Positions 63,147-64,000 of a stretch of 64,000 nucleotides of DNA are shown here, piece by piece. Within the stretch, counting starts at the first letter, position 1. Each line of letters begins with the position of its first letter. Made by a program: the position numbers and the translations under genes. This DNA is from Comamonas sp. BIGb0152 (GTDB lineage Bacteria > Pseudomonadota > Gammaproteobacteria > Burkholderiales > Burkholderiaceae_C), in NCBI RefSeq assembly GCF_024809975.1, contig NZ_JANUDY010000001.1, positions 558,001 to 622,000 of the forward strand, in the 5' to 3' direction. The notes under the pieces were generated by a model. It was not told the origin of the DNA. It searched no databases and saw only the letters and a list, made by a program, of their open reading frames with translations.

Positions 63147-63164
63147 ACGTCACCGTATCGTCAC
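63147..63164. promoter_or_regulatory. Weak PHO-box-like direct repeat
   Basis: Two GTCAC elements spaced 11 bases apart (ACGTCAC-CGTA-TCGTCAC) resemble the 11-base period of PHO boxes, upstream of the PhoX gene. The match is partial (no T before G) and reads in the plus orientation, opposite to phoX, so this is tentative. Confidence 0.3.
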
Positions 63165-63208
63165 GGAAGCGATACCTTGTTGCGCTATAAAGCGCCTGCA
63201 ACGCCCCC

Positions 63209-64000
63209 TCAGGCGGCGACGGGGTCCAGCCGATAGCGGTGCTGCAAAGACTGGTCCAAACCAAACTCCAGCAAGAGCTGCTGCAGCCGCTCGGCCGCCG
63301 CACGCTTTTTCTGGCCGGTGTACTTGGCCAGAATGAGTTCGTTCTTCATGCTGTGCTCCCAGCCGACCAGTTCGGTGACCGTCACCTGGTAGCCCTGGCT
63401 TTCCAGGTAGAGGCAGCGCAGCACATTGGTGATCTGGCTGCCCATTTCGCGGGTGTGGATGGGGTGGCGCCACAGCTCAGCCAAGGGGGTGCGCGCGAGG
63501 TTCATGGCCTTGTTCTGGCGCAGGCATGCCGCCACCTCGGCCTGGCAGCAGGGCACCAGCACCATGGCGCGGGCGCGTTTTTCCAGGCCAAAGGCGATGG
63601 CGTCATCGGTCGCCGTGTCACAGGCATGCAGTGCAGTGACCACGTCAAAGCGATCGGGCACGGCATCGGTCCGGGTGGAATCGGCGACCGACATGTTCAA
63701 AAAGGACATGCGGTCAAAACCCAGGTCAGCGGCCAGTTGCTGCGAGGCCTCGACCAGCGGCGCCCGGGTTTCGATGCCATAGATATGGCCGCGCCCCAGG
63801 TTTTTGAAAAACAGGTCGTAGAGGATAAAGCCGAGGTAGGACTTGCCGGCGCCATGGTCGGCCAGGCTGACCGGGTGGTCCTGCGCCCCCAGCTCGGTCA
63901 GCAAGGGCTCGATGAACTGGTAAAGGTGGTAGACCTGCTTGAGCTTGCGGCGCGAATCCTGGTTGAGCTTGCCATCGCGCGTGAGGATGTGCAGGGCCTT
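63209..64000 (-). CDS. Class I SAM-dependent methyltransferase, 5' part outside window
   Basis: The frame is open from the right edge to a stop at 63209, 264 codons including the stop, so the N-terminus is outside. The SAM-binding motif LADHGAGKSYLGFILYDLFF, the acidic end of beta-2 in IYGIETRAPLV, and VVTALHACDTATDDAIAFG match the Methyltransf_32 group (RNA or small-molecule methyltransferases of unknown target). A TTG at 63904 is not needed as a start because coding continues upstream of it. Confidence 0.85.
   Translation of the reverse strand, partial: KALHILTRDGKLNQDSRRKLKQVYHLYQFIEPLLTELGAQDHPVSLADHGAGKSYLGFILYDLFFKNLGRGHIYGIETRAPLVEASQQLAADLGFDRMSFLNMSVADSTRTDAVPDRFDVVTALHACDTATDDAIAFGLEKRARAMVLVPCCQAEVAACLRQNKAMNLARTPLAELWRHPIHTREMGSQITNVLRCLYLESQGYQVTVTELVGWEHSMKNELILAKYTGQKKRAAAERLQQLLLEFGLDQSLQHRYRLDPVAA

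Overview
The window reads as a chromosomal segment of a high-GC betaproteobacterium, most likely Comamonadaceae and Comamonas-like. This is inferred from the gene set (pcaIJFD under an IclR regulator, Bug-type solute receptor, short-form hisG, mla order F-E-D-A-C-B) and codon style; no rRNA or other taxonomic marker is present. No tRNA, rRNA, CRISPR array, integrase or insertion sequence was recognised.

Layout. (1) 1-13493, minus: the first ~4,500 codons of one giant secreted repeat protein. It has a signal peptide, a Gly-rich head and Ig-like/DUF11-type modules, then at least five tandem, nearly identical 489-residue units that run off the left edge. (2) 14137-25139: histidine biosynthesis genes on the minus strand (hisG, D, C, B, H, A, F), broken up by a PIN-type toxin-antitoxin pair, a divergent sirtuin and GT39 glycosyltransferase pair, and a GalE-like gene. 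hisI and hisE are not in the window. (3) 25216-31326, minus: a BolA protein, an ABC-2 exporter and the full mlaFEDACB phospholipid-transport operon. (4) 31565-39801: a polar amino-acid ABC importer, two small cytoplasmic proteins, the formaldehyde-detoxification genes frmR-frmA-fghA with a DEAD-box helicase between the last two, and a small lipoprotein. (5) 39903-46264: gltBD. (6) 46443-51013: a RAYT-type transposase gene, a secreted protein with an internal duplication, and a TonB-dependent receptor with a Fur-like box. (7) 51417-60945: an IclR regulator divergent from a plus-strand run pcaI-pcaJ-pcaF-pcaD-cyclase-YciI-SDR-AtoE-Bug, which forms the end of the beta-ketoadipate pathway plus an unassigned module. 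(8) 61029-64000: a PhoX-type phosphatase and a partial methyltransferase.

How it fits together. gltBD, mla, ABC-2, bolA and his lie on one strand in an order I recall from other Burkholderiales, so they look like an old backbone into which accessory genes have been inserted. The points most worth following up are the giant repeat gene with mosaic, cysteine-rich repeats, the fragmented his operon, a GalE homologue without its catalytic lysine, a VapC-like toxin lacking a usual acidic pair, the structured mlaF leader, a palindrome shared by two distant promoters, and the unassigned catabolic block behind pcaD.
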